Shown here in pieces: positions 42,312-53,721 of a stretch of DNA of 64,000 nt (position 1 is the stretch's first letter; each line of letters starts with the position of its first letter). Both the position numbers and the translations under genes were made by a program. A model generated the notes under the pieces. It saw nothing but the letters and a program-made list of their open reading frames with translations, made no database searches and was not told the origin of the DNA. The stretch lies in assembly GCA_944472155.2 (NCBI GenBank), contig OX235271.1, positions 21,459,710 to 21,523,709 on the forward strand, written 5' to 3'. This stretch comes from Trichobilharzia szidati (taxonomy: Eukaryota; Platyhelminthes; Trematoda; Strigeidida; Schistosomatidae).

Positions 42312-42560
42312 ATGAAAGCTTCTGAAGTAAACCATCTAGCGCAGAGAACACAACCACATCCCAATCATCCACCTGAGCTGCAAATCTTCTCCATCATATT
42401 TGTTGGTATTTGTTATGTAGGTTTACTTGTGACAGTTAAGGAAACGCTGCCATCTTTGATATTCGAATGTGCTACCACACTGAAAGCTGCACTGATAGAA
42501 TTCAACCAACATCTATCTATATTAAGGACTAAAAGGCATTTTACTGATTACTGTTCATGA
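42312..42560 (+). other. Small open frame, counterpart of 17317
   Basis: 82 codons starting MKASEVNH; the C-terminal end differs from copy 1 because of a small indel near 42510. See the entry at 17317 for the comparison. Confidence 0.2.
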
Positions 42561-43020
42561 ACTAAACTTCCGGATGGTGATTATCACCAACAGATTACTC
42601 TTGAAGATTCCTACCTTTATTAAATACCACTGGTACCAATACACATTTTATCGAATACGTCTTCAAGTGTACACCCTAAATGCTGTGGAAGGTACTGTTG
42701 TGATAAGAATGCCAGAAATTTCATACAAGAATTCCCGTTTTTTATAAATTTGAGCAGAGAAAGAACAAACATTGGTGGAGAATCACATGGATCCATTTTA
42801 TGTTTCGTTGGTTCTCCTCATCAGCTACATACAACCTATACTCCTCAATAAACGAAAATCAGTGTAAAATGTTTTGTCAAATTGAACTTTAGATTGTCCC
42901 TTTGATTGACTGGACCGAAGTGCTCGTTCTCAGCTTTACGTGTCGGCTTCTTGTGCAGATGCTTTGACGATGGCTGAGGTTGTAATTAGTAGTAAATTGG
43001 TCGACGGTGACTAGCAGTGG

Positions 43021-43067
43021 AATCCAGGATATGCATTTCGTCCCATTTGGGACACGTCATCTAAATT
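43021..43067 (-). ncRNA. S-alpha-type hammerhead, copy 2
   Basis: Same structure as 18023-18069: perfect GTCCC-AAAT-GGGAC stem II, GAAA, stem I AATTTAG / CTGGATT. The stem III loop region reads ATGCATAT. It carries the same altered core ATGACGT, so the core changes predate the duplication. Confidence 0.55.
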
Positions 43068-43104
43068 TATCTGCATTCCGCAGTGATTTTGAGAACCTGT
43101 TGTC

Positions 43105-43400
43105 CAACAGATATGTAAAGGAAAATGCAGATGGAATAGACACACAGCGAGGAGACTGTCAGGTTACATCGCACACCAGACAAAGCCTCGAGTGGAACGC
43201 AAATTATAAAGGACAAGTTGGGTGGGGATGCGAGTGTGACAAGGAGGAGGTTGTGTGAAGCAGAGAGTAGGGATTATGGGCAATTGTGGAGCCAGCTGAA
43301 GGTAACTGCGAAGATCAGGATGAAATGGAGATGTACTGTTGAGCACACCCGTATGTTTCACTCGGAACTCAAGGGAATGGTAATAATACTCACATCTACA
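43105..43400 (+). pseudogene. Divergent RTE C-terminal fragment, copy 2
   Basis: Clearer than copy 1 over the end: VTRRRLCEAESRDYGQLWSQ, LKVTAKIRMKWRCTVEHTRM (43236-43350). The alignment with TWRRSCEEELKACGQTWSQV of the RTE at 1470-1550 is evident in spacing and Trp positions. Confidence 0.6.
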
Positions 43401-43859
43401 ATCAACAACAAACTTAGATCACAAGTTTTTCGATGATGGAAATGAAACTTTCATACTTCAGTGTTGATTTCTGTCTCAAAGACAATACATCTCCTTTGTC
43501 AGTCATCTTGTTCCAACACTATCTGACTGACTATACAGGCCTTATCGCTGTTTAAAATCCATTGAATTTCTAAACTATAATAGCTGATAGTGGAGTCGAG
43601 GAGGTGTGATATGTCCTCTAATTAGGACTGGGTGTACAAATAAACAAAGAGAGAAACACTATTCCATTTTCGCAATTATCACAACTAACTCAAACTAAAA
43701 ATTGATAAGCAGGGTATCATTATCCCTTATTGTTGGTTAGTGCTCATAAAAAAAGCAAACTACTGACTTGCTGAATGCTATAAGTCTGTCGAATCAGGTA
43801 ATTATGAGAAACGAGAGAGAGACAGAAGTATATAATTATAGTCGGACAAACATATACAT

Positions 43860-44775
43860 ATGTATGAATATGAGGACCTAGTAGAGACCACATCAAATTC
43901 ACTTTACTTCATCCCGCAATGTTTGCTGTTTTCACTTGACAAGAATATTCTCTCTGAAGTTTTCTTCTCCACAAGCATTGAAGTGATGAATCTGCGTCAA
44001 AAATATGGTATAGTGATTGGGATCATTGGAATAACAGCGATCTTTGTAAACATTTGTATCAGTCTATTGTGGATATTGTATCTTCTCAGTCATTGGTTCT
44101 AAACGACGCGACAAGCGATTCCAACACACCGTAAACTTACATAGTGCACACAGATTCCCACTGGAATGGCTTAAATGCTCAGTGAGACTGTCAACAAGGG
44201 TGCAAGTATTTTTTATCGTGATATCAGCTGCCAATTTTCAAGTGTTTTTTTGTCATTACAATTGCACTGAATACTAGCATTGATCACCTCTCGCGGGATA
44301 TTGAAGTGTGTGATCAGTTTGTCTACAGAATGAAACATTTGTACAGTATAGTATTTTTAAGCGCCATTCTGCCTACTTTCACAGCAATATTGTCGTCTAG
44401 TCTACTGATTAGAGTGTGCTATGGAAAACATTTCCAGCCGAACACCACCACTCGTCATGGAATATTAGCACTATCTAGTGGCTGACAGTCAGATATTTCT
44501 TCGAGAAGGAATATTAAAATTTTCACTGCGAAAATGACACTGATTGCAGACTGTTGATTTCCAATATTTCATATTACCTTGTATGCTTTTATGACTATGA
44601 AGAAAGACTATTGTTGATTTAACATCTATGCAAAGAAGTTGAACATTGAAGGCTACTTCTTTGTCGCTGTGAATATAATCTACGCTATTCTATATACACT
44701 GAGAATTCACGTGTTAATATTGTCTTCATCAAGCATCAATCGTGATATGCACATCACATCATCATGACTATAATA
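43860..44775 (+). pseudogene. Seven-transmembrane receptor-like relic, copy 2
   Basis: The N-terminal frame 43860-44102 is open here (FIPQCLLFSLDKNILSEVFF, then GIVIGIIGITAIFVNICI), while copy 1 has TGA near 18904. The TM4-TM7 part is broken by a one-base shift in a T run (~44245) and by TGA at 44483, 44555 and 44615. It retains TAT at 44627, where copy 1 has the stop TAG, and 27 in-frame bases (44685-44711) missing in copy 1, giving NIIYAILYTLRIHVLIL. Each copy thus preserves parts the other lost. Receptor identity is inferred from helix pattern only. Confidence 0.4.
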
Positions 44776-44802
44776 AAGAATGCTTTCATTGGAAAGCCTC
44801 AC

Positions 44803-44835
44803 TGACTGACTGACTGACTGATTTACTGACTGAAT
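44803..44835 (+). repeat. CTGA tetranucleotide repeat
   Basis: CTGA units with one interruption (CTGATTTACTGACTGA). Longer than the matching site in copy 1. Confidence 0.85.
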
Positions 44836-45344
44836 GAGTTTGCGTTCAGTTTCATCTTCTGTTCATCAGATGTTACACCTATTCAGAGGAATACTTCAGT
44901 AAAATACGCCAGCACGTGGAGTGTGATCTTTTCACTTTCAAGCGACACAACAAGCAGTATAAAGAGAGAAATTGAGAAGTTCCAATCACATTGAATTTCT
45001 GGAGTTTGAATGCTTTCGTTAGTGTCGTCTTCATCTTACGCACTGTGTTTCTATTTCAACGCCAACGCTCCAACGCCATTATGTGCTTTTGCGTTAAACT
45101 GTCAACACGCACACACACACACATACACATCCTATGAGTTTGTAATACCAGCATATTCGTTAGATAAGTTGTAAATCTTTTTTCTGAATAATCTGGACCT
45201 TTTAATTTACTCAAATATACTGCTTGCTGACGGGAACACATTTCCAATTGACTAAGTCATTTTAATTTGCATTTTTGTCATCCATATTAACAGGTTAGAT
45301 AGAGTACTGAATTACTGGATGACTAGGTAAATTTCTTTTGCTTT

Positions 45345-45516
45345 GTTATTATAGCTTGATTGAACACTGTATTTTAATGCAACACTGCATATGATATAGG
45401 CAGCCGAAATTCAGTAGGCTGACCACTGATATCATATGTGCGTCGACCGGGGATCGAATCCCAGACTATGTGCATGGTCGGCGAGCGTCGGCGACCGCTG
45501 TTACACCGACGCACAT
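45345..45516 (-). mobile_element. tRNA-SINE with CR1-like tail, copy 2
   Basis: Counterpart of 20300-20466. Box B GGGATTCGATCCCC is retained; box A is disturbed by a duplicated CGGCGA (GGCGAGCGTCGGCGACCGCT). Confidence 0.65.
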
Positions 45517-45884
45517 TACGTTTAGTAAGCGCTGGTAAAGTGTAGCATATCAACAGCACTGCCAACACCTTACAACTTTAAAGAGAACTACAGAAAGTAA
45601 CTATTCGGGCGGTGGATACTAATTCAGTGGTAGACTAAGGCAGTTTTATCTTCTTCAGTGGAAGCTAGTGGTGGTTGGTTAGGGTGCATATCGTTTGTAT
45701 TTCGTATTGATCAGCGACGAGTAGACTGACATTCGTGTAACCGCAAATGCATGTCTACTTTTTATGCAACAGAGTTATGGCTCAATAGCACAATATCTCA
45801 CCTCACTGATCTCTACACAGATAACCAGTGAGTAGTTTACAAATCATCCAGTCAAATGAGGCGTATTTTTTAGTGTTGATATAA

Positions 45885-46830
45885 GTATAAAACTTGGGGA
45901 CTGTTGTAGAGCATAACTCCATTATAGGTAAGATTTTATTTTGATAAATTATACAGTGTTTGTTATACAGTAATATTAACTGATGACGTTTTGAGTACAA
46001 TAAAACAGGAATTAGGGTGACATTCAAACCTAAAAACTCACTCAGAGACACGCTCTGTAGGTTAAAGGACCCAGTTGACCCAATTAAACAAAATAATACG
46101 ATTTACAAAGTACCCTGCAATGACTGTGAGTGAGGTCAACTACATAGGTCAAACTAGTAGGTTGGGGGTAGTCAGATTGTCGGAACATAAGAATTTAGCT
46201 AAGGTAAGAATGGTTGACCCCACCCGTGAAGATAAGTAATTTAGAAACCAGCTCAGCAATTGCACTGAATGCATTAACACAAACCACACAATACAGTGGG
46301 AGGGGGTTAAGATTCTAAGACGTAATCTAGGTAGTTGGAGAGAGAGATTGATTACTGAATCTTTGTTCATTTGGTCTACACCCAACACATGCAACAGAAA
46401 TGACTCAATGCAAATACCAGAGATATGGAAGATGTTATTACCACCAGTCAGTCAAATCACAGGAGGATAATAAATAATCTTCAAATTCTATTTCAATTCA
46501 ATTCACGTACATCATAACATTCTAACATGTTACTTATTTATTTTTGTTGTAAAAAACATCTTATTTCCCATCTGATTTTATTTTATTAATAACACTAATA
46601 CTAATACTATTTCCGAATGTACTTTATCTTCCGTTGATTTTATTCAAACATCTAGTAAATTTCTAGTCATGCATATAAATGAAGCATGAAAGTTGTGTAA
46701 AAAGGACTTGATATGATGATTATGAGCGGCAATAATTGGTGCTCGAAACGTGGTCATCATTTAATATTACTGTATAACAACAATGTGTGATTTATCAAAA
46801 TAAAATCTTATCCATAATGGAGTTATTTCT
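45885..46830 (+). mobile_element. Fold-back PLE with GIY-YIG core, copy 2
   Basis: Counterpart of 20815-21750 with extra bases (GTGAGTGAGG, ~46127) inside the Cys segment. The right arm lies in the nearly identical tract shared with copy 1. Confidence 0.65.
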
Positions 46831-47188
46831 TAGTACCAGGTGATTGAATGATACCGTTAACTGTGAAACTGTGTGTGTCGTAATGCAGTTGAAAACTTAC
46901 TTCAGCATGTGACATAAAGTTTTATTTTATAAATTTTAGAGTGTTACTTGTATATTTTTTATTCCCTTTTAATAACACTGATGATAATTTTTTCAGGCAT
47001 AATGAAAGTGCACACACATACACACATGCAAACACAGAAATACACACGTGAACCTAGACAACAGTGATTAATTAATATGATTTTGTGAAGTTGGTAATTC
47101 ACCAAATAATATTTATTATGAGAATCAAAGTAATATGATTAGATTTGTTGAAATATACGACTGAACTGTATTAAAATTCGTATCAGGT

Positions 47189-47200
47189 GGGGGGGGGGGG
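47189..47200 (+). repeat. Poly-G tract, copy 2
   Basis: Twelve G preceded by AGGT. See 22100. Confidence 0.8.
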
Positions 47201-47544
47201 TAGTAAACGTCATCACATGGTGTTTCCGCGCAATGTATGACAAACGCCATATAACAGCTTTGTTAAAACATCTATAAAATACTTCTAAAACAGTTAAAGG
47301 TAATATCTGATATGATTATATCATTTTGCTGCGCATAGAGTACGAAATCACCTAAAACCAACTACCTGAATGAAAGGAAATTGAGCAAGGTGTATCCTTT
47401 TCAATAATTTCATCTTCTGGGTGTACAACTATATATGTATATTTATATACAGAGAATATTCTGGAATAGTAGTCATTAACAATACTGGTGTTTTCAAATA
47501 CTACCGATTTGTTAAGTAAGATCAATGGAATTACAGTTCGTTAA

Positions 47545-47826
47545 AGATGCATGACAGGCAGGAAGAAATGGAGGTGGATTGACCACACTCTGAGGAAACC
47601 ATCAAGTGACATCACTAGACAAACCATTGCTCGAGTGGAACCCGAAAGGGAAGCGGCGAGTTGGTCGTCCAAGTGTGACTTGGAGAAGGCTATGTGAAGA
47701 GGAGATGAAAACGTGTGGGCAGACATGGAGCCAGGTGAAGACTCTAGCAGAGAACCGAACGCAATGGAGACGCACGGCTGAAGCCCTATGTTCCTTTAGG
47801 AATTAAAGGAAACAATAATAATAATA
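47545..47826 (+). pseudogene. RTE 3' end fragment, copy 2
   Basis: LEWNPKGKRRVGRPSVTWRR, QTWSQVKTLAENRTQWRRTA, then AAGGAAACAATAATAATAAT. Same two-base frame break as 22455-22738. Sequence divergence from copy 1 rises sharply from about 47600 on. Confidence 0.8.
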
Positions 47827-47849
47827 AAGATGCATAAATTATAATAAGC

Positions 47850-48155
47850 ATAAAAATGTAATAGTAAATAGAATATCAAATAAAATTGAGGAAATTTCCA
47901 CAACAAATTGAGGATCATTAAAACCTTGATTGACGGCCAACGTAAGGACAGTGTCTGAACCAGCTTCTTTAGGATAGATAAGTTCGGTTTCTTAATGTAA
48001 ATCCCAACAGCCTCAGCAATATATAGTAGATGAACTTTTAAAGTGAAGTTAAGATTTGCGTGTATGTGGTAGATGACTTCGATAGCTTCGTTAAAATCAA
48101 TCTTGTGTTCTGTATCGACGAGATGAGATAGAATAGAGCTGTGAATGGATTTTGT
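47850..48155 (-). pseudogene. PLE C-terminal fragment, copy 2
   Basis: Counterpart of 22755-23060, with an extra ~10 bases (GTAAGGACAG near 47941) that shift the frame after VNQGFN. Confidence 0.6.
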
Positions 48156-48159
48156 TTCG

Positions 48160-48300
48160 TTATGGGTAAAATTTATTTTGATAAAGTCTCATAGCGTTAT
48201 ACAGTAATATTTACTGATGACGTTTCGAGCACAATTTATTGCCCAGTAAATATTACTGTATAACATTGTGAGACTTTATCAAAATAAATTTTACCCATAA
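48160..48300. repeat. 48-bp inverted repeat, copy 2
   Basis: Arms 48160-48207 and 48253-48300, same as 23075-23215. The fold-back survived in both copies. Confidence 0.85.
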
Positions 48301-48519
48301 TGGAATTATACTCTACCGCAGTGCACAAGTTTTATTCTTATATCGATGGATTTTGTTTGGCCTTTACTTGATTAACCACACAGGATAATGTTCGGAAATC
48401 AGACGATAAATACGCCTAATTGTACGGTTTATATAGATGACTCCACAGAAGCAGTTTCTCTTTTAACAACCGTGTGATCCCAACGTAATCCACTTTCCAA
48501 ACAGAGTTAAGGTTATTGT

Positions 48520-51000
48520 TGATTGTTTAAGATTAAGGCGAGGATTAGTGCTAGGTTAATGGACACAGTTGAGGTCATGGTTAAGTAAGCGTTCGAGAAT
48601 AAATGCTAGAACAATCAACAAAGGTTATTAAAGCAGGATTCAATGAATTCATCAAATTTCAGTAGAACTCGTCAGCTGAATACTCTAAATACACGGATAC
48701 TTATACTGTTGAAATTACATGGGGACATAAAAGACTGATAAGCAAATAAACTACATTGAATTAATCATGCAGAAAGACAGGTGAGAATGTTTTCCAGGTC
48801 ATGTTCAAAAAGATAAGGGGAGAGGAAGTATGTGAATGATTAGCATTAACATAAAATTCATTACACTTCAACTACATCACTTAGATAAGTTGAAGATTTC
48901 AATCTATCTGATAAGCATCTGGTCTCTTCCGATGTTACCTCTCTTTTCACAAATGTGCCAGTCGTTGAGGCTATTGACTTAATATGCAGAGAAGCTTAAG
49001 ACATACCATATCAAACATTAGAATTGAGGAAATTGTTACTTTTATTTACTAAGAATGTCCAATTACAATTCGACTGGCGTTCATTTCGTCAAATTGACGG
49101 TGTCACAATGGAAACCCCTTGGGACTACTGTTTGCAGACTTATTCTTGTCAGGCCTAGAAGCTGGTACCTTGCAGCAACATATACAAGAAACGGATGTAT
49201 ACCTAAGATTTGTGGAAGCAGATCAAAAGCTGAAGACATGTTGATAAAATTCAACTCATGCCACCCGAACCTCAGTTTCACAATAGATAAAATGCATTAC
49301 GCTTCAATTACATCAATTAGGTAAACAGTTAGTCATTAGAGAATATATCAAGAATTGCAAACAGAGTAATATCAATGGTAATATTTATTATAATAATAAC
49401 AATAATGCTGAAGAGAGTTAAGATAATGCTACTGATAAAGGATCGTTTTAAGTGAATCAATAGGTAGAATAATAGGTAAAACGTATTACCATGGTAGATT
49501 CAAAGTGACGACCAACTCCTTTTGTATACAGAGACCTGGTTTATAAACTCGAATTGCACAAGACTCGTCCACAATTGCAAGCATCTTCCTGTTCCTTTGT
49601 CTACTAGTTGACAATAGTGATTGACTTGACAGCGTTGATGTCATGTCCACAAGATGTTTTGTTATTTAAGTTTTTGCCACTTTGCACTCAGCTGTATTCA
49701 ACCATTTTGACAAATGATCCATTATGCGAGGAGACAATCACCTTTCTGGACGACCTGTGTATTTTCTGCCACAAACACATTGAAATCGATATACGCAGTT
49801 TGAAGTGTTGAGGATTGGTGACTAGTGTTTCCTAGATTGTTAAAGTACTCGCTTGGTGGTGTTAAGGAAAACAAATGTTGCAGCATATTAAGTTCTCGTG
49901 ATAGCTTTATCGTGTCTTCGTCTGACTAGTTCCTGTACATCATCTCCTTTGAATGGCAAACTGATATAGACAGATTTCTTCGGAACTGTCTGAACAGTTT
50001 TACTGGGGCTTATTTCTTTAGAGTATTTATTAATGAACTTTTCAGGATATCCATTCTTGGATAAAATATCCTTTATGTTCACTTATACTGTTACGACAAA
50101 TTTTCCGTGCTCGATTAAACAGTGTTCTAAGTTCTATTCATACTGCGTTGGAACAAAACACTTGGAATGTTTGTACTGTCCTGTCCGTGAAGACTGTCTA
50201 AATAAAGATCTATCGATTATGCCATCAGTCCTTTTCACTAGAAAAACGTCTAGGAATTTAGTAGTATCATTTTCTTCGTGTTCTATTGTGAAATTGAGGT
50301 TCGGGTGGCATGAGTTGAATTTTATCAACATGTCTTCAGCTTTTGATCTGCTTCCACAGATCTTAGGTATACATCCGTTTCTTGTATATGTTGCTGTAAG
50401 GTACCAGCTTCTAGGCCTGACAAGAATAAGTCTGCAAAAAGTAGTCCCAAGGGATTCCCATTGTGACACCATCAATTTGATGAAATACACGCCAGTCGAA
50501 TTGTAATTGGACATTCTTAGTAAATAAAAGTAACAATTTCCTCAATTCCAATGTTTGAATGGGTATGTCTTAAGCTTCTCTGCATATTAAGTCAATAGTC
50601 TCAACGGCTGGCACATTTGTGAAGAGAGAGGTAACATCGGAAGAGACCAGATGCTTATCAGATAGATTGAAATCTTCAATTTATCTAAGTGATGTAATTG
50701 AAGTGTAATGAATTTTATGTTAATGCTAATCACTCACATACTTCCTATCCCCTTATCTTTTTGAACATGACCTGGAAAACATTCCCACTTGTCTTTCTGC
50801 ATGATTAATTCAATGTAGTTTATTTGCTCATCAGTCTTTTATGTCTCCATGTAATTTCAATAGCATAAATATCCGTGTATTTTGAGTATTCAGCTGACGA
50901 GTTCTACTGAAATTTGATGAATTCACTGAATCCTGTTTTAATAACCTTTGTTGCTTGCTATAATTTCGTATCGAGAAATAAATATTAACAATAAATGTTA
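48520..51000 (-). mobile_element. Fold-back PLE with RT remnants on both arms, copy 2
   Basis: As 23440-25640, but with an additional plus-strand RT arm at 48890-49285 (GTKICGSRSKAEDMLIKF-like region) facing the minus-strand RT at 50514-50134. Both arms carry the same lesion GATGTATACCTAAGAT in place of the YVDD codons, whereas copy 1 keeps that length. The minus strand 50082-49888 encodes NIKDILSKNGYPEKFINKYS and KKSVYISLPFKGDDVQELVR. RT function is lost. Confidence 0.75.
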
Positions 51001-51746
51001 GATTTAGTGACCATTCACTGCAAGATACATTTTACAGCACTGTGGAGATTCTAACCGTGATTAGCTCAGTTTTTGTAGTCATTTATATCTTTTTATGATG
51101 AGGCTATTCTAGCTGGCTTTTTTAATCTGACCTTTATTCTTTACTGAGAAACGAAGAGCAACTGCAAGGAACAGACGCCGTAGTCAGACAATCTTCAGCC
51201 AACTAATCAGATCTCTAAGCTCTACCAATGCACACTTTCCATAATCTTCGTTGCAAGTTTCATCCTGATTCCGTGTTAAGTTTAGCGTAGGTTTATGGCT
51301 AAGGTTAGAGTGAATATGGTAGAGAATGTCATGGAAAGCATCCATTTGTAATGCTGAACGATCTGATTGGCTGGATGAAGGTCATCTGGCTTGGGTGTCT
51401 ATTCTTTACTGTTGCTCGATATTTTCTTTCGAATCGATGTGGAACACGAAAAACGATAGGCTGAAATGTCTTTAAAATTGAGAGTAATACAATTTGACAT
51501 TTTCGAGTCATGACAACAAAATCAAAAGGTTTACCTTGAAAAAATATGCGTTTGATGGAAGACAGCATTTTGGTGGCTCAGAGTTCAAACAGTACACCAG
51601 TTATATCTACTTAAATGAGTAGTAATATATTTCGGAGATTATATTTGACTTTATCACTGTTAAACAACAAACAAAAGTCAGTGGCACAGAAGTAAATCAC
51701 TGAAAGCTCCAGAAACAGATGATAAATAGAAGGGATGGTACAGAAA

Positions 51747-52475
51747 TTATTATTGTTATTGTTTCCTTTAATTCCTAGAGGAACATAGGGCTTCAGCCGT
51801 GCGTCTCCATTGAGTTCGGTTCTCTGCTAGAGTCTTCACCTGGCTCCAAGTCTGCCCACACGTTTTCATCTCCTCTTCACATGACCTCCTCCAAGTCACC
51901 CTCACCCTTGCACTGACGACCAACCCGCCGCTTCCCTTTCGCGTTCCACACGAACAATGGCTTGTCTAGTGATTTCACTTGATGGTTTCCTCAGAGTATG
52001 GCCAGCCAATCCATCTCCATTTCTTCCTGTCTATTTGTTTCACAATCGGTTCCTGGTTTGTTCGTCCACTGCCAGCGATCCCTGTTGCTGATCTTTTCTG
52101 ACCATCTGATCTTGAGTATTGAGCGAAGACAACTGTCAATGAAGGTCTGTAATTTGTTTGAGATTCTCTTTATGATGCGCTGGCCACGTCTCTGATCCGT
52201 ATAGTAGCACTGACTTCACATTGAAGTTGAAAATTCGGATGTTATTTTTGATGCTGAGTGCTGTTGACCTCCACACAGACTTGAAAGAAATGAAAGCTTT
52301 CCTTGCTTTCCCTATCCTCGCTTTCATATCCCCATCAGTTCCGTCCGTATGTGGTTGAAACAGTGCTTCCCAGGTAGGTAAAAGAGGTTGTTTCTTTCAG
52401 ATTCCTTCCATTTATGCTGATTGTTGTCTGTTGTTGTTGTTGATGCTATTGGTGGTGTTGCCCAGGATGGTACAG
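51747..52475 (-). pseudogene. RTE 3' part, minus strand, copy 2
   Basis: Counterpart of 26398-27095. Clear minus-strand pieces are KARIGKARKAFISFKSVWRS, FNVKSVLLYGSETW (52327-52150) and WRWIGWPYSEE. Several frameshifts, including an 8-bp repeat CACCCTCACCC. Confidence 0.8.
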
Positions 52476-52544
52476 AAATAGAAATATATTAAACTCATTT
52501 AAGAGTAGTGTGAAAGTAATCTTTATCACTAGCTGATATTTATT

Positions 52545-52712
52545 TTATTTTCATTTTTGGTAGAAGTATTGAACTTTCAGCATGTGACATTGGTAGCCCA
52601 AATTTTGCAGGCCGACCACTGATATCAGGTGTGCGTTGGCAATAGATCGAACCCCAGACCATGTGGATGGTCGGCAAGAGTCCTAACCGCTGTGCCAGCA
52701 ACGCAGAAAGGC
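52545..52712 (-). mobile_element. tRNA-SINE with CR1-like tail, copy 2
   Basis: Counterpart of 27180-27366. The tail end is deleted (TTCATTTTTGGTAGAAGTAT), and box B is altered to GGTTCGATCTATTG. Confidence 0.65.
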
Positions 52713-52802
52713 ACGAGAAAACTATTAAAATTTGAGGAGCATTAGATACCTTAATATATGTGTAAAACTTGGGCACTGTGGTAGTGATTAATTCCATATT
52801 AT

Positions 52803-53700
52803 TTTCCATTATGGGTAAATTTTATTTGATAAAGTCTCACAGTGTTATACAGTAATGTTTACTGATGACGTTTTGAGCAAAATTTATTGCCAAGCATAAT
52901 CATATCAAGGTACTCACACAACTTTCTAACTTCGTTTATATAATTCCATCATTATTTCAATTCATCGCTTGATTTGATTGGTAGTAGTATTCTCCATATT
53001 TCCGGTATGAGTGATGAATCATTCCTATTGCATGTGTTGGGTGTAGATTCGATGAACAAGGATTCAGTAAACAACATCTCTCTCCACCTACCTAGATTAC
53101 TTTTTAGAATTTTAATCCTCTCCCACTCACCCAGTTGTGTGGTTGTGTGTTAATGCATGCATTGCAATTGCTGAGCTTTTTTCTAAATTACTTATCTTCT
53201 CTGGGTCAACCATTCTTACCTTAGCTAAATTCTTATGTTTCGACAATCTGACTACCCTCGACCTACTAGTTTTACCTATGTAGTAGACCTCACAGTCATT
53301 GCAGGGTATTTTGTAAATTATATTATTTTGTCTAATTGGGTCAACTGGGTCCTTTAGTCTACAGAGCTTGTCTCTGGATGAGTTTGTAGGTTTAAATGCC
53401 ACCCAAATTCCTGCTTTATTTAGAATCTTACGTAGGGTTCGTCGAATCTACACCCAACGCATACAATAGGAATGATTCATCACTCATTCCCGAAATATGG
53501 AAAATATTACTACCAATCAAATCAAGTGAAAAACAATGGAACTATATAAATGAATTTAGGAAGTCGTGTGATTACCTTGATATGATTATGAGCAATAAAT
53601 TGTGCTCGAAACGTCATCAGTAAACATTACTGTATAACACTGTGAGACTTTATCAAAACAAAATTTACCCATAATGGAATTACACTCTACCACAGTGCAC
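52803..53700 (-). mobile_element. Fold-back PLE with GIY-YIG domain, copy 2
   Basis: Counterpart of 27467-28337. The minus-strand frame 53402-53127 encodes NSSRDKLCRLKDPVDPIRQN, IIYKIPCNDCEVYYIGKTSR, VVRLSKHKNLAKVRMVDP and continues in frame to EKISNLEKSSAIAMHALTHN. It is open over a longer stretch than copy 1. Confidence 0.8.
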
Positions 53701-53721
53701 AATTTTTATTCTTATATCAAT

